A stretch of DNA of 64,000 nt. Origin: Primulina eburnea (lineage: Eukaryota; Streptophyta; Magnoliopsida; Lamiales; Gesneriaceae). The DNA lies in NCBI RefSeq assembly GCF_022965805.1, contig NC_133105.1, positions 33,118,867 through 33,182,866 on the forward strand, read 5' to 3'. This document shows positions 44,455 through 55,326 of the stretch, piece after piece (position 1 is the stretch's first letter; every line of letters begins with the position of its first letter). Under the pieces are notes generated by a model. It saw nothing but the letters and a program-made list of their open reading frames with translations, ran no database searches and was not told the origin of the DNA. The translations under genes and the position numbers were made by a program.

Positions 44455-45951
44455 ATTGGCCTCGAAATTCTCTTCATTTCAGCAACAAGAATCGATAGTT
44501 TCAGAGGAGGAAAGCTTCCAACTTCTTTCCATTTTCAAATTGTGATTTTGCAAGATTTACTCATCCAAATTCAAATCCGACTGCGGTTTTGAGCTCCTCT
44601 CGTTACTAGCTACAAAGTGATGTAAGTTTTATGTAATTTCAACAGGTTTCGAAATTCAGATGGTTGGGAAATTAGAATATGATAGTTATATTGTGTTCTT
44701 GGCGTATGGAGCATGATATATTTGTAAACGGATCAAAGAAATGATATCATCTGCAATTCCTATGAATTTCAGTATGGTTTATGAATTATGGGGGCAGAGT
44801 TATTGTGTTTTGGATGGATATTGTATTGGATTATGAATGAGAATGATTGAGAATGAGATAGTGTTGATATCTGTTAAGAATTGGATTGACCGGTATCGAG
44901 AATTGCGTCGTTATGCCGTCAAATTGTATCGAGATCACGTAGTGACTTGGATATGTGTTGATTTAGATTAGAGATTGATAGATTGTATATCAACATTTTC
45001 ATTTCAGATTCAGTTTGGCGACCGTGACAGCGATTGTACGACGAAAGGTATAGTACATGTTTTGTTTGGGGAATCACGACTCAAATGAGATCACATTTGA
45101 GTTTCCCAACCAAAATCACATACTTGTTTTATTGTTCATACCTTGATATGATTATGATTGTTATAGATTGGTTTATAGAACTTGTATGCAGATCTTGCTA
45201 TGCTTTGTTTACAGATCGTGTAGCATTGCATTATGCTTGTTTGCAGATTTTGTATTCATGCATTAAGATAGGGTAGTCTGGAGATCAGGCAGACTACTAG
45301 ATGTTCGGCGATATCTCAGCTTAGGGGAAGATCACCGCCCCTTTTTAGACGTGGATACAGATCAGGCCAAAGTCTAGGAATAAGACGTACAGCACCTCGA
45401 TTGGTAGGGTAGGTGACAGCCAGTGACGTCTTATTCACAACGGGATCCCTAGAGTTCTAGTCGAGTCGAGTCTAGACATGATTAGATTCACATTGCATGA
45501 TTTTATATGAATGACATTCATATCAGCATGTTTCATGTTTGGATTGTTTATATGCATGTTACATGTTTATACTGGAATTTGTTCTCACCGGTTTTCCGGC
45601 TGTTGTTATGTCTGTATGTGTGCATAACAACAGGTGGGGCAGGATCTGGGTCAAGACAGAGATGAGCGATGGACATAGCGTGGTGATCTCGGGCGCAGCA
45701 GAGGACTAGTGGTTCTTTTGCTAGACTTGTGTACCGTTTGTTTATAGATGGTATTAAACACTAGTTATAAGAACAAGACTTGTATTTTATGTTTGTCTAT
45801 TATGCTAATGTAATAAAATAGAGACATGTTTTATGCCTAGTTAGTAACATTTGATTGAATGTTAAAAACAAAAAAATTTGACCCACGTTTTATGAATAAC
45901 GATCCATTTAATCCCAAGAAAAAGAATTAGAGCCCGGGTCCCCACAACAGG

Positions 45952-45963
45952 TGGTATCAGAGC
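45952..45963 (+). other. Gyp-E primer-binding site
   Basis: An exact TGGTATCAGAGC two bases after the LTR, followed by the leader motif AATGAGCGGGGTAGAT at 45996-46011. Confidence 0.92.
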
Positions 45964-46197
45964 AACATAGTTCCTTTAAAGTAAGATAAGATAGAATGAG
46001 CGGGGTAGATCGAGTCTTCTTCCTTGCTTATGATGTGCTAGCATGTTTATTGCTTTCCTTATTACATGTTGTTGTTATCTGATCGATTATAACATGTGAT
46101 TAACTGAATCAGAACTGATTCTAGATCAGAGGTAACTGACTAGAGGATGGCTGAGACAGTTGTATATTTTGTATACTAATCCTTTGGATTATTAGAT

Positions 46198-47151
46198 ATG
46201 CCACCTAGAAGAGCAGCAGTACCTCTACGACCAGCAGCGCCAGAACAGGGGAGCACATCCGGAGATCCTATGGATGTTACGGCGACCCCTATGGAGACGT
46301 TGCTGAAGCGATTCCAATCTTTTCGACCTCCCACATTAAAAGGTACCGAGAATGCCATCGAGTGCGAAAGTTGGCTTGAGGACATTGAAATGTTATTCGA
46401 CTCTTTGGAATACAGTGACGAGAAGAGAATAAAGCTAATTGGCCATCAATTGCAAGATATAGCCAAGAATTGGTGGTTGAACATTAGGAGAGCTTTAGAG
46501 CAGCGGGGTACCGAGATTAATTGGACGGTATTTAAGACGGAGTTCTATCAGCGTTTCTTTCCCATCTCCTATCGCAAGGATAAAGGTGCAGAATTTGCCA
46601 ATCTAAGGCAAGGGCCACTGAACATTGAGGAGTACGTTGCCAAATTCTCTTCTTTGCTTCGTTTTGCACCTCATGTTTCAGGTAGTGACGAGGCGGTGGC
46701 GGACCAATTCATAAATGGCTTGAACCCGGACATCTTTACCTTGGTAAACACGGGAAGACCTAATAACTTTGCGGATGCATTGAATCGAGCCAAGGGTGCA
46801 GAAGCAGGATTGTTGAGGCAGCGGAGTGCTCCTTATGTTTCTCCGATACCGAGACCACCAGCACCTACCATTCCTCCTCCTCCAAGATTTGATAGTGGCG
46901 GTAGTAGCAGTGGCAGAAAGGAACAGCTGAAGGCGAGGGGGAAACAGTTTAAGCGACCTGGGAGCAGTTCGTCCAGCTCCAGCGGATCAAGACAGACTGG
47001 TTTTGATCAAAGTTCAAGGACTTCAGGTGTCTACTGCAATTCTTGTGGAGGTAGGCATGCGACTGAACAATGCCAAGGAGTTACAGACCGATGTAACCTT
47101 TGTAGGAAACCGGGGCATTTTGCCAAAGTCTGTCCACAGAGAGGTGTATAG
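46198..47151 (+). CDS. gag: Gyp-E Gag
   Basis: A 317-residue Gag starting MPPRRAAVPLRPAAPEQG. The retrotransposon Gag core spans about residues 40-200 (AKNWWLNIRRALEQRG, FKTEFYQRFFPISYRKD, NIEEYVAKFSSLLRFAPHV, QFINGLNPD). A Pro-rich and then Ser-rich basic linker leads to CNSCGGRHATEQC and a CCHC knuckle CNLCRKPGHFAKVC near residue 300, for RNA packaging. It ends at TAG 47149-47151. The same frame continues open after this codon into pol, so a Gag-Pol fusion would need readthrough or, if the TAG is a mutation (CAG to TAG), a repaired sister copy. Confidence 0.9.
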   Translation: MPPRRAAVPLRPAAPEQGSTSGDPMDVTATPMETLLKRFQSFRPPTLKGTENAIECESWLEDIEMLFDSLEYSDEKRIKLIGHQLQDIAKNWWLNIRRALEQRGTEINWTVFKTEFYQRFFPISYRKDKGAEFANLRQGPLNIEEYVAKFSSLLRFAPHVSGSDEAVADQFINGLNPDIFTLVNTGRPNNFADALNRAKGAEAGLLRQRSAPYVSPIPRPPAPTIPPPPRFDSGGSSSGRKEQLKARGKQFKRPGSSSSSSSGSRQTGFDQSSRTSGVYCNSCGGRHATEQCQGVTDRCNLCRKPGHFAKVCPQRGV

Positions 47152-50100
47152 CAAGCCCAGATTGGACGAGCATCCGGGTCAGTACCTCAGTTTGAGCGGC
47201 AGGCATCATCGGTCCACTCTTTTCAGCCTCCACCAGCACAGACCCAACCCAGAGCTCGAGGTAGTCAGACGGTGAGTCAACCTCCGAGGCAACAGGCCCA
47301 AGTGTTTGCATTGACCGAAGAGCAAGCACAAGATGCACCAGATGATGTTATAGCAGGTAATTGTCTCCTTTATGGTTATCCTGCTTATATATTGATAGAT
47401 ACTGGTGCATCGCATACATTCATTTCAGAACGATTTGCATTGTTGCATTCCTTGCCTGTTGAGTCTTTGCTAGATGTTGTATCTATTAATTCTCCGTTGG
47501 GAAGTGGATTGATATCTGTAACTACGGTTAGACATTGCATTCTACAGTTTGAAGGGCATGAGATTGAACTAGATTGTATAGTGTTGGGTCTAGCTGATTT
47601 TGACTGTATAGTCGGTATTGATATGCTAACGAAGTACAGAGCTACCGTGGATTGTTTCCACAAGATTGTCAGATTCAGACCCGAGATGACAGACGAGTGG
47701 AAATTCTACGGGAAGGGTTCCAGATCTCGGATTCCCTTGATTTCGGCTCTTACTATGAACAGATTGTTACAAAAAGGAGCAGATGGTTTCTTTATTTATG
47801 CTGTAGATATGCAGAAGTCGAGCCCGGCGTTGGCGGATTTGCCAGTAGTACGGGAATTTCTAGATATTTTTCCAAATGAAATCCCAGGATTACCTCCGGT
47901 TCGAGAGGTAGATTTTAGCATTGAACTTGTGCCAGGTACCGTTCCTATTTCGAGAGCTCCGTATAGGATGGCACCTATTGAACTAAAAGAATTGAAAGCA
48001 CAATTAGAAGATCTTCTAGCCAAGGGATATATCAGACCTAGTGTATCTCCTTGGGGCGCTCCGGTGCTGTTTGTGCGAAAGAAAGATGGTTCGATGCGTT
48101 TATGTATTGATTATAGGCAACTGAACAAGGCAACGATCAAGAATAAATATCCTTTGCCTAGAATTGACGATCTATTTGATCAGTTGCAGGGATCTTCGAT
48201 GTATTCTAAGATTGATTTGCGATCCGGATATCATCAGCTCCGAGTTCGAGATGTAGATATACCGAAGACAGCATTTCGAACCAGGTATGGACATTACGAA
48301 TTTATTGTCATGCCTTTTGGTTTAACCAATGCTCCTGCGGTATTTATGTGCTTGATGAACCAAGTGTTTCAGAAATATTTGGATGAATTTGTTATTGTTT
48401 TCATCGATGATATCTTGGTGTATTCGAAGAACAGAAATGAGCATGCAGAGCATCTCAGAGTTGTTTTGCAGACGTTGAGAAACGAGCGACTGTATGCTAA
48501 ATTGTCAAAGTGTGAGTTTTGGTTGAATCGAGTTGTCTTTTTGGGACACATTATATCTGGAGATGGTATTTCTGTAGATCCGAATAAAGTTGAAGCTGTG
48601 ATCAGTTGGTCGAGGCCGACTTCTGTACCAGAAATACGCAGTTTCATGGGCCTAGCCGGATACTATAGAAGACTTATAAAGGATTTCTCCAGCATTGCAA
48701 AGCCAATAACTCAATTGACGCAAAAGAATGCACCATTTGTTTGGTCAGAGGAGTGCGAGTCTAGCTTCCTAGAACTGAAGAAAAGGCTGACTAGTGCTCC
48801 AGTATTGGCGATACCTTCAGGTACGGGTGATTTCGTTGTATATTGTGATGCTTCTCATAGAGGTTTGGGATGTGTTCTTATGCAACGAGGCCATGTGATC
48901 GCATACGCCTCGAGACAATTGAAGCCACACGAGATCCGATACCCCATTCATGATCTGGAATTGGCGGCTATCGTATTTGCATTAAAGATTTGGCGTCATT
49001 ATCTCTACGGCGAAAAATTTGAGATATTTTCCGATCATAAGAGCTTAAAGTACCTATTTTCTCAATCAGAACTGAATATGAGGCAGCGTAGATGGCTAGA
49101 TCTTCTGAAAGACTTTGACTGTGAAATCAAATATTATCCAGGGAAGTCAAATGCAGCAGCCGATGCCTTGAGTCGTAAGGTATGTTCTTTGTCCTTATCG
49201 ACGATAGGTGTTAACAAGTTAGTTGAAAATTGCTGTACATCTGGATTAGAATTTGATACAGATAGTAAGCCACTACGACTTTTTACGATCCAAGTTGAGC
49301 CCAATTTGATTATAAGGATCAAGGAAGCACAAAGAACTGATCAGAATGTGCAGAAATCAATCCAAATGGTCAGGTCAGGGCATGTATCAGAATATCAGGT
49401 ACGAGATCATGTGTTGTACGTGAATAACCGTCTAGTTGTGCCAGATGTTGCAGATTTGAGACAGCAGATTCTGACAGAGGCACATTGTAGTCGGTTTAGC
49501 ATTCATCCGGGTGGCAGGAAGATGTACAATGACTTGAAGACACAGTTCTGGTGGAAACAAATGAAATCAGACATTGCCGAATTTGTGTCTAAGTGTTTGA
49601 ACTGCCAACAGGTGAAAGCTGAGAGGAAGAAGCCTGGTGGATTACTTCAAAGTTTAGCTATTCCAGAATGGAAATGGGATCACATTTCCATGGATTTTGT
49701 GACGCAGTTACCTCGATCATCAAGAGGTTGCGATGCGATTTGGGTTATTATTGACAGATTGACCAAATCTGCTTGTTTCATTCCATACAGAATGACGTAT
49801 AGACAGGATCAGATGGCGGGGATTTATGTTCGAGAGGTAGTCAGATTGCATGGAGTGCCGAAGTCTATCGTATCAGATCGTGATCCACGATTCACTTCAC
49901 ACTTCTGGCACAGTTTACAGCAGGCCTTAGGTACGACATTACACCTGAGTACTGCTTACCATCCTCAGACAGACGGACAGTCAGAACGGACTATCCAGAC
50001 TTTAGAGGATATGTTGAGAGCCGTCGTGCTAGATTTTGGCATTGGTTGGCAAGATTCCCTACCTCTTTGCGAATTCTCTTACAATAACAGCTATCAGACG

Positions 50101-50730
50101 AGCATCGAGATGGCACCGTTTGAAGCTTTGTATGGCAAGAAGTGCAGATCTCCGCTATATTGGGATGACGTTTCAGAAGTACCAGAACTTGGGCCAGATA
50201 TGATTCGTGACATGACAGAGAAGGTGAAACTCATTCAGAAGAGGATGAAGACAGCACAAGATCGACAAGCAAAGTATGCCAATATCAGACGTACACCGTT
50301 AGTATTTGAGGCGGGAGATAGAGTATTCTTGAAAATTTCTCCGTTCAGAGGCGTTGTTCGATTTGGCAAACGCGGGAAATTATCTCCTCGATACATTGGT
50401 CCTTACGAGATTCTTGAAAAGATTGGCGATCGAGCTTATCGACTTGCACTTCCTCCTTCTCTATCTGGGATACATGATGTCTTTCATGTATCGATGTTGC
50501 GAAAATATATGCCAGACATTTCTCATGTCATTCAACCCGACGAAGCTAAACTTGATCAGACATTGAGCTATATAGAACAACCGATACAGATCCTTGATTG
50601 GAAAGAAAAGAAGCTCAGAACAAAGATTATTCCACTTGTGAAAGTTCAGTGGAGTCGTCATGGCATTGAGGAAGCGACTTGGGAGACAGAGACAATCATG
50701 AGACAAAGATATCCCGAGTTATTTACATAA
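47152..50730 (+). CDS. pol: Gyp-E Pol: protease, RT, RNase H, integrase, chromodomain
   Basis: An uninterrupted 1192-codon frame in phase with gag. Domains in order: aspartic protease ([14 protein letters not shown] at 47398); RT ([35 protein letters not shown], catalytic [10 protein letters not shown] at about 48400); RNase H ([36 protein letters not shown]); integrase zinc domain ([21 protein letters not shown]) and core ([10 protein letters not shown] at about 49690, [12 protein letters not shown] at 49876, [10 protein letters not shown] at 49975); and a chromodomain from about 50575 ([16 protein letters not shown] ... [12 protein letters not shown]) to RYPELFT. All key residues are present. 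There is no ATG at the beginning, as expected for a Gag-Pol product. The chromodomain would guide insertion to heterochromatin. Confidence 0.93.
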   Translation, partial: QAQIGRASGSVPQFERQASSVHSFQPPPAQTQPRARGSQTVSQPPRQQAQVFALTEEQAQDAPDDVIAGNCLLYGYPAYILIDTGASHTFISERFALLHSLPVESLLDVVSINSPLGSGLISVTTVRHCILQFEGHEIELDCIVLGLADFDCIVGIDMLTKYRATVDCFHKIVRFRPEMTDEWKFYGKGSRSRIPLISALTMNRLLQKGADGFFIYAVDMQKSSPALADLPVVREFLDIFPNEIPGLPPVREVDFSIELVPGTVPISRAPYRMAPIELKELKAQLEDLLAKGYIRPSVSPWGAPVLFVRKKDGSMRLCIDYRQLNKATIKNKYPLPRIDDLFDQLQGSSMYSKIDLRSGYHQLRVRDVDIPKTAFRTRYGHYEFIVMPFGLTNAPAVFMCLMNQVFQKYLDEFVIVFIDDILVYSKNRNEHAEHLRVVLQTLRNERLYAKLSKCEFWLNRVVFLGHIISGDGISVDPNKVEAVISWSRPTSVPEIRSFMGLAGYYRRLIKDFSSIAKPITQLTQKNAPFVWSEECESSFLELKKRLTSAPVLAIPSGTGDFVVYCDASHRGLGCVLMQRGHVIAYASRQLKPHEIRYPIHDLELAAIVFALKIWRHYLYGEKFEIFSDHKSLKYLFSQSELNMRQRRWLDLLKDFDCEIKYYPGKSNAAADALSRKVCSLSLSTIGVNKLVENCCTSGLEFDTDSKPLRLFTIQVEPNLIIRIKEAQRTDQNVQKSIQMVRSGHVSEYQVRDHVLYVNNRLVVPDVADLRQQILTEAHCSRFSIHPGGRKMYNDLKTQFWWKQMKSDIAEFVSKCLNCQQVKAERKKPGGLLQSLAIPEWKWDHISMDFVTQLPRSSRGCDAIWVIIDRLTKSACFIPYRMTYRQDQMAGIYVREVVRLHGVPKSIVSDRDPRFTSHFWHSLQQALGTTLHLSTAYHPQTDGQSERTIQTLEDMLRAVVLDFGIGWQDSLPLCEFSYNNSYQTSIEMAPFEALYGKKCRSPLYWDDVSEVPELGPDMIRDMTEKVKLIQKRMKTAQDRQAKYANIRRTPLVFEAGDRVFLKISPFRGVVRFGKRGKLSPRYIGPYEILEKIGDRAYRLALPPSLSGIHDVFHVSMLRKYMPDISHVIQPDEAKLDQTLSYIEQPIQILDWKEKKLRTKIIPLVKVQWSRHGIEEATWETETIMRQRYPELFT

Positions 50731-50816
50731 TGCACGTAGTTATGAAATTTTGCTTGTATTGCATTTCGTATGTACTTGAATTTATCATCTACAATTTCGA
50801 GGACGAAATCATTTCT

Positions 50817-50830
50817 TAGAGGGGGAGAAA
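50817..50830 (+). other. Gyp-E polypurine tract
   Basis: AGAGGGGGAGAAA immediately before the 3' LTR TGTAAGGCTC. Confidence 0.85.
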
Positions 50831-52345
50831 TGTAAGGCTCGAAGATTTAGTTATCATAATCAGACGATTTGTTAATAATTAAGATGATTGTAGATGTATT
50901 TTATTGAATTTAAAAAGAAGGCAAAATGTACAAAAGAAAGGTAAAAACTCAAAGCATGTGCGCGCATGATTGTAGATGTATTTTATTGAATTTAAAAAGA
51001 AGGCAAAATTTACAAAAGAAAGGTAAAAACTCGAAGCATGGGCGCACATGCGCGAAGAAATGCGCGCACATGCGCGAGCAGGCCAGTAGCATTGGCGCAC
51101 ATGCGCGAGAATGGTGGCGCATATGCACCGAGCTTCCAGTGAGTTGGCGCACCTGCGCGAAGGCATGCGCGCAGCGTAGCGCGAGGCATCCAGTAGCCTC
51201 GGCGCATATGCGCGAGGTACTGCGCGCATATGCGCGATACCTCCAGTAGCTGTGGCGCATATGCGCGAGATAAGTGGCGCATATGCGCGAAGTGTTAAAT
51301 TTCTGCATGGCCGAGACAGTAGGTCTCGCGCATATGCGCGAGTGATTCCGCGCATATGCGCGAGACGTGTATTGCAAAGAATAAGCCATGTGTTCGGAAC
51401 ATGCAAAGTATAAATATAGATTGGCCTCGAAATTCTCTTCATTTCAGCAACAAGAATCGATAGTTTCAGAGGAGGAAAGCTTCCAACTTCTTTCCATTTT
51501 CAAATTGTGATTTTGAAAGATTTACTCATCCAAATTCAAATCCGACTGCGGTTTTGAGCTCCTCTCGTTAATAGCTACAAAGTGATGTAAGTTTTATGTA
51601 ATTTCAACAGGTTTCGAAATTCAGATGGTTGGGAAATTAGAATATGATAGTTATATTGTGTTCTTGGCGTATGGAGCATGATATATTTGTAAACGGATCA
51701 AAGAAATGATATCATCTGCAATTCCTATGAATTTCAGTATGGTTTATGAATTATGGGGGCAGAGTTATTGTGTTTTGGATGGATATTGTATTGGATTATG
51801 AATGAGAATGATTGAGAATGAGATAGTGTTGATATCTGTTAAGAATTGGATTGACCGGTATCGAGAATTGCGTCGTTATGCCGTCAAATTGTATCGAGAT
51901 CACGTAGTGACTTGGATATGTGTTGATTTAGATTAGAGATTGATAGATTGTATATCAACATTTTCATTTCAGATTCAGTTTGGCGACCGTGACAGCGATT
52001 GTACGACGAAAGGTATAGTACATGTTTTGTTTGGGGAATCACGACTCAAATGAGATCACATTTGAGTTTCCCAACCAAAATCACATACTTGTTTTATTGT
52101 TCATACCTTGATATGATTATGATTGTTATAGATTGGTTTATAGAACTTGTATGCAGATCTTGCTATGCTTTGTTTACAGATCGTGTAGCATTGCATTATG
52201 CTTGTTTGCAGAGTTTGTATTCATGCATTAAGATAGGGCAGTCTGGATATCAGGCAGACTACTAGATGTTCGGCGATATCTCAGCTTAGGGGAAGATCAC
52301 CGCCCCTTTTTAGACGTGGATACAGATCAGGCCGAAGTCTAGGAA
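50831..52345 (+). repeat. Gyp-E 3' LTR, left part, with 82-bp tandem duplication
   Basis: It matches the 5' LTR closely up to GTCTAGGAA, where Gyp-F begins. An 82-bp unit (50884-50965) is repeated in tandem at 50966-51047, while the 5' LTR has a single copy; the duplication endpoints fall at GCGCGCATG next to the palindrome cluster. The remainder of this LTR lies beyond Gyp-F, outside the window. Confidence 0.9.
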
Positions 52346-53771
52346 TGTAGTGCCCAAATTTAATACACGTATAACCCATGCATTCATTTAATTATTAAAT
52401 CATTTAAATTAATTTTAAATGAGTTTTGGCGATGCATGATTTATTTAAATGCATTGTTTTAAATTATTTATGTTTATGTGATGCACATTAAAATGTCTTT
52501 CGAGTCTCATGTTTCAGGCGATCATTCGAGGCGGGATTGAGGAAAAGACCCGGTGACGATTTTTGGCAATTTTAGATATGGTATTTTATTTTAAGTTGAG
52601 TTTGGGGGCATTTTAAATAATTTAGTGAGTGTTAGCATTTTTGAATCCTAAATTTAATTATTTTGTGAGTTTTGATTTTAGAACTTTTAAAGTCTAATAT
52701 GGTGTGTTATATTTTAATTATAGAGTTTTATTTAAAAAGTTGAGTGTGAGTTAGTGTTTTAATTAGTAGACAATTATTTTAGTAAACCAAAAGTTAGTCT
52801 TTTAATTAATTAAAACACACGCCTCACACACACAAACACACTTTTACACACAGTAATACACGCCTAAACACACACACAACAATTCATTCAAGTTTTATTA
52901 TTTTTTTTGAGAGAAAGATTAGGGTTCTTATTCCCCTAGAGTAGCCGCCCCCTTCCCTTCAAATTCCAGCAAGATTTCGGTCAGTTTTATTCAAGAGTAA
53001 CAGTGCCACGTTCGTCCCGGATCAACATCGCTCCTATCTCCGCTTCGGTGTCGCCTTTCGGTAACGTTATCATCAAAAAGGCACGTATACTCTGTTCTTG
53101 CTGTGTCGATCAAGTCATATTATGCGTTGTGTTGATTTTTATGCGTAAAAGTTATGTATGATGATAGTAGTTTGAGCGGATCATGAATCGGATCAATTTC
53201 GAAGGAAAATTTTTAGATCTAAAACTCGTTTTTTTCTGTTCATGTCAAAGCTGCGATTTTTCTGTTCATATTTTGGGAAAACTTTCAACGGCAAAAACGT
53301 GTAACTTTTCGATACCTTCGATTTGATATATGATTCGAAATTTTTGGACAAATATTGAGTGAGTTATGGCATTTTTCGTGGGACTGCTCAAACTGCGTTT
53401 CTGAAAAGTTATGATTTTGATAATTCTTGAAGTTTCAGTGTTGCAGGCTTCGTTGGAAATTGACGGACGATCGTTGCTGCGTATAAGCATGCTAGTTTTG
53501 AGGTTTGGTGTATTTTTAAGATTTTGATGCAAGTTGTTAGGCGTTTGAATGAGTTTAAAGTTGTAGGAAAGGGATTGAGGTTAATTGCATAATTGGTGTT
53601 GCGTTGTGTAGTATAGTGGACGTCGTATTGTGAGGTGTTTGTATAAGTTTTGATGCAATGTTATGGTGTTCTAAGAAGAGTCCTAAGATGGTAAATTTCG
53701 TTCCATTGATGTGCAATTAGGAGATTAGGCAGGTGCATAAGTTTTCTCGCAGGTTTCGAAGCAACGAGCGA

Positions 53772-54019
53772 ACACGGACCCAAACACGGACCCGGGCACG
53801 GGGTCCGTGCCTTTGTTATTCTTTCAGTGTCAATTTTGCGAGACAGCACGGACCCTGACACGGGGTCCGTGCCTTTGCTTCCTTTCAATGTCTTCTTCCA
53901 GAGTCTACACGGACCCCCATCCGGACCCGAGCACGGGGTCCGTGCCCCTTCCGTTTCCCGACACACTTTAGGCAGTATGTACACGGACCCTCCCCCGGAC
54001 CCAAACACGGGGTCCGTGT
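53772..54019. repeat. Four tandem CACGGACCC/GGGTCCGTG hairpin units
   Basis: The units start near 53772, 53847, 53908 and 53981, so the period is about 60-75 bp. Each pairs a CACGGACCC arm with a GGGTCCGTG arm 8-22 bases downstream. Confidence 0.85.
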
Positions 54020-54340
54020 ACCCTTGTTTTGGGAAATATTTGTAAGTTCATTTTAAGTTTGATGTTATGGGTTAGTGCAAGGATTATTAAGGGCGTGTCG
54101 TGGCAAATCGTAGAAGGTCCTAAGGTCTGATTGAGCTTGAGAGTAAGCATGTGTTTTCTATGTCTAAGCAATGCAAGTTAAGTATGAAATTCACGTTAGT
54201 AAGTTGCAGCAACGGCCCCAGTCGAAGTCCAACGAATCCCTCAACGCCAAGTAAGTATGTTGACGTGCAAGAAAACATTTTTTTTAGTTTTTGAGGTATG
54301 CTAAATGTCTTGTGACCAAATTATGTTAGGATTGGAAAGC

Positions 54341-54454
54341 GTTAAATTATGAACGGGGACCAATCCGCCCGTTAAATTATGAACGGGTTAGATCGTGGTT
54401 GTGAAGCGTTAAATTATGAACGTGGATCAACTGGCCTGTTAAATTATGAACAGG
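54341..54454 (+). repeat. Four GTTAAATTATGAAC direct repeats
   Basis: Copies begin at 54341, 54371, 54408 and 54438, spaced 30, 37 and 30 bases, each followed by a short GC-richer tail (GGGG, GGGTT, GTGG, AGGG). Confidence 0.85.
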
Positions 54455-55093
54455 GATCTTATGTATGCGGCAGCGGATACGTCCCTGTCAGCCCAGTACT
54501 GTGTATAGTCTGATCAGGCTCATTTATGTTACGGGTCACTCGCTTTGAAACATCCTCTACGCAAAATGATGAAGTTATGTATGTTAAAGTATGTTCAAGT
54601 ATGCAGCATGTTTATGAAAAGTTTAAGTTATGACACGTCAAAGTATGTATGTACGTATGTTCAAGTTTATTATGCAAGTTCAAGTTCCAAGTATGTATGT
54701 CATATTTTCAAGTTGCATGTGGTTTTATTACGTATTACTCGTTATTTCCAGTTTATACGTGTTGAGTCTTTAGACTCACTAGACTTGATCGATGCAGGTG
54801 ACTATGTTGAGGAGACAGGAGGTAATGACCAAGGGGCAGGCTTGGGCTGAGTGGCAGGCTAAACCCGAGGACCGCAAGTTTATGTTTATGCAAATTTTTA
54901 AAATACTCTGATGTTTTGATTTGAACGTGAGACGTTTTGAGACAGTTTACTTTAGCAAAATTTTATTGGTGACGGATGATGGTGAGATTTATTTTTATGA
55001 ATGTTGAGTGACGATCGTATGAATGTTTTTATTTAAGAAAATTTTTAATTCTTCCGCAAATTTTAAGTAGTGTAGAATACGGTTCGTTACAGT

Positions 55094-55105
55094 TGGTATC
55101 AGAGC
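55094..55105 (+). other. Gyp-F primer-binding site
   Basis: An exact TGGTATCAGAGC two bases after the LTR end. Confidence 0.92.
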
Positions 55106-55326
55106 GGTGTTCTTGTAAAGGGTTACGCCTACTGCCAGTCGCAAGAAGCTCTCGAAGTCACACCTCAAGTCTGTAAGTTTTAAAGTTTTGAGTTACGCTA
55201 TGTACTATGCATTAGATCATGATTTCAGCATGTTTATGTTTTAAAGTTCAAATTTTGTGCATCTTATGATATTGGTATTATATTCATGCATGTTGGGTTT
55301 ACGTGTTGGGTAATTGTTGGAACAGT

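Larger units (their letters stand above)
43947..45949 (+). repeat. Gyp-E 5' LTR
   Basis: 2003 bp from TGTAAGGCTCGAAG to GTCCCCACAACA. Near 44076-44400 it has eleven good copies and one degenerate copy of the palindrome GCGCA(C/T)ATGCGC, then a TATA box. The long minus-strand open frames over this region are artefacts of the repeats. Confidence 0.92.
43947..52345 (+). mobile_element. Gyp-E: nearly intact Tekay-like chromovirus
   Basis: 5' LTR 43947-45949, primer-binding site, gag, pol (open over 1190 codons), polypurine tract and 3' LTR 50831-52345, the last interrupted by Gyp-F. The C-terminal chromodomain and long LTRs place it with Tekay/Del chromoviruses. It inserted in the RNase H of its close relative Gyp-C (flank TTTGG). 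It is the best candidate here for a recently active autonomous gypsy element; the only coding defect seen is one TAG between gag and pol. Confidence 0.93.
52346..55091 (+). repeat. Gyp-F 5' LTR
   Basis: 2746 bp, the longest complete LTR here. It contains four hairpin units CACGGACCC...GGGTCCGTG (53772-54019) and four copies of GTTAAATTATGAAC (54341, 54371, 54408, 54438). It is related to the LTR at 1-3026 near its 3' end. No gene is supported inside it. Confidence 0.87.

Noticed and set aside
43989..44477. Minus-strand open frame of 162 codons with repeated Arg-Ala-Tyr-Ala / Arg-Ile-Cys-Ala segments, with a 187-codon twin at 50879-51442
   Set aside because: It is the translation of the GCGCAYATGCGC array in the Gyp-E LTR, open in several frames on both strands because the palindrome contains no stop. 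It is not a gene.
45034..45276. 80-codon ORF in the Gyp-E LTR, repeated at 51999-52265
   Set aside because: LTR sequence copied at both ends; the reading frame end differs between copies, and there is no domain.
54545..54850. 101-codon ORF near the end of the Gyp-F LTR
   Set aside because: It covers conserved LTR sequence that is also present at 1-80 in reverse; no domain, and tandem ATGT/ACGT-rich DNA keeps it open.
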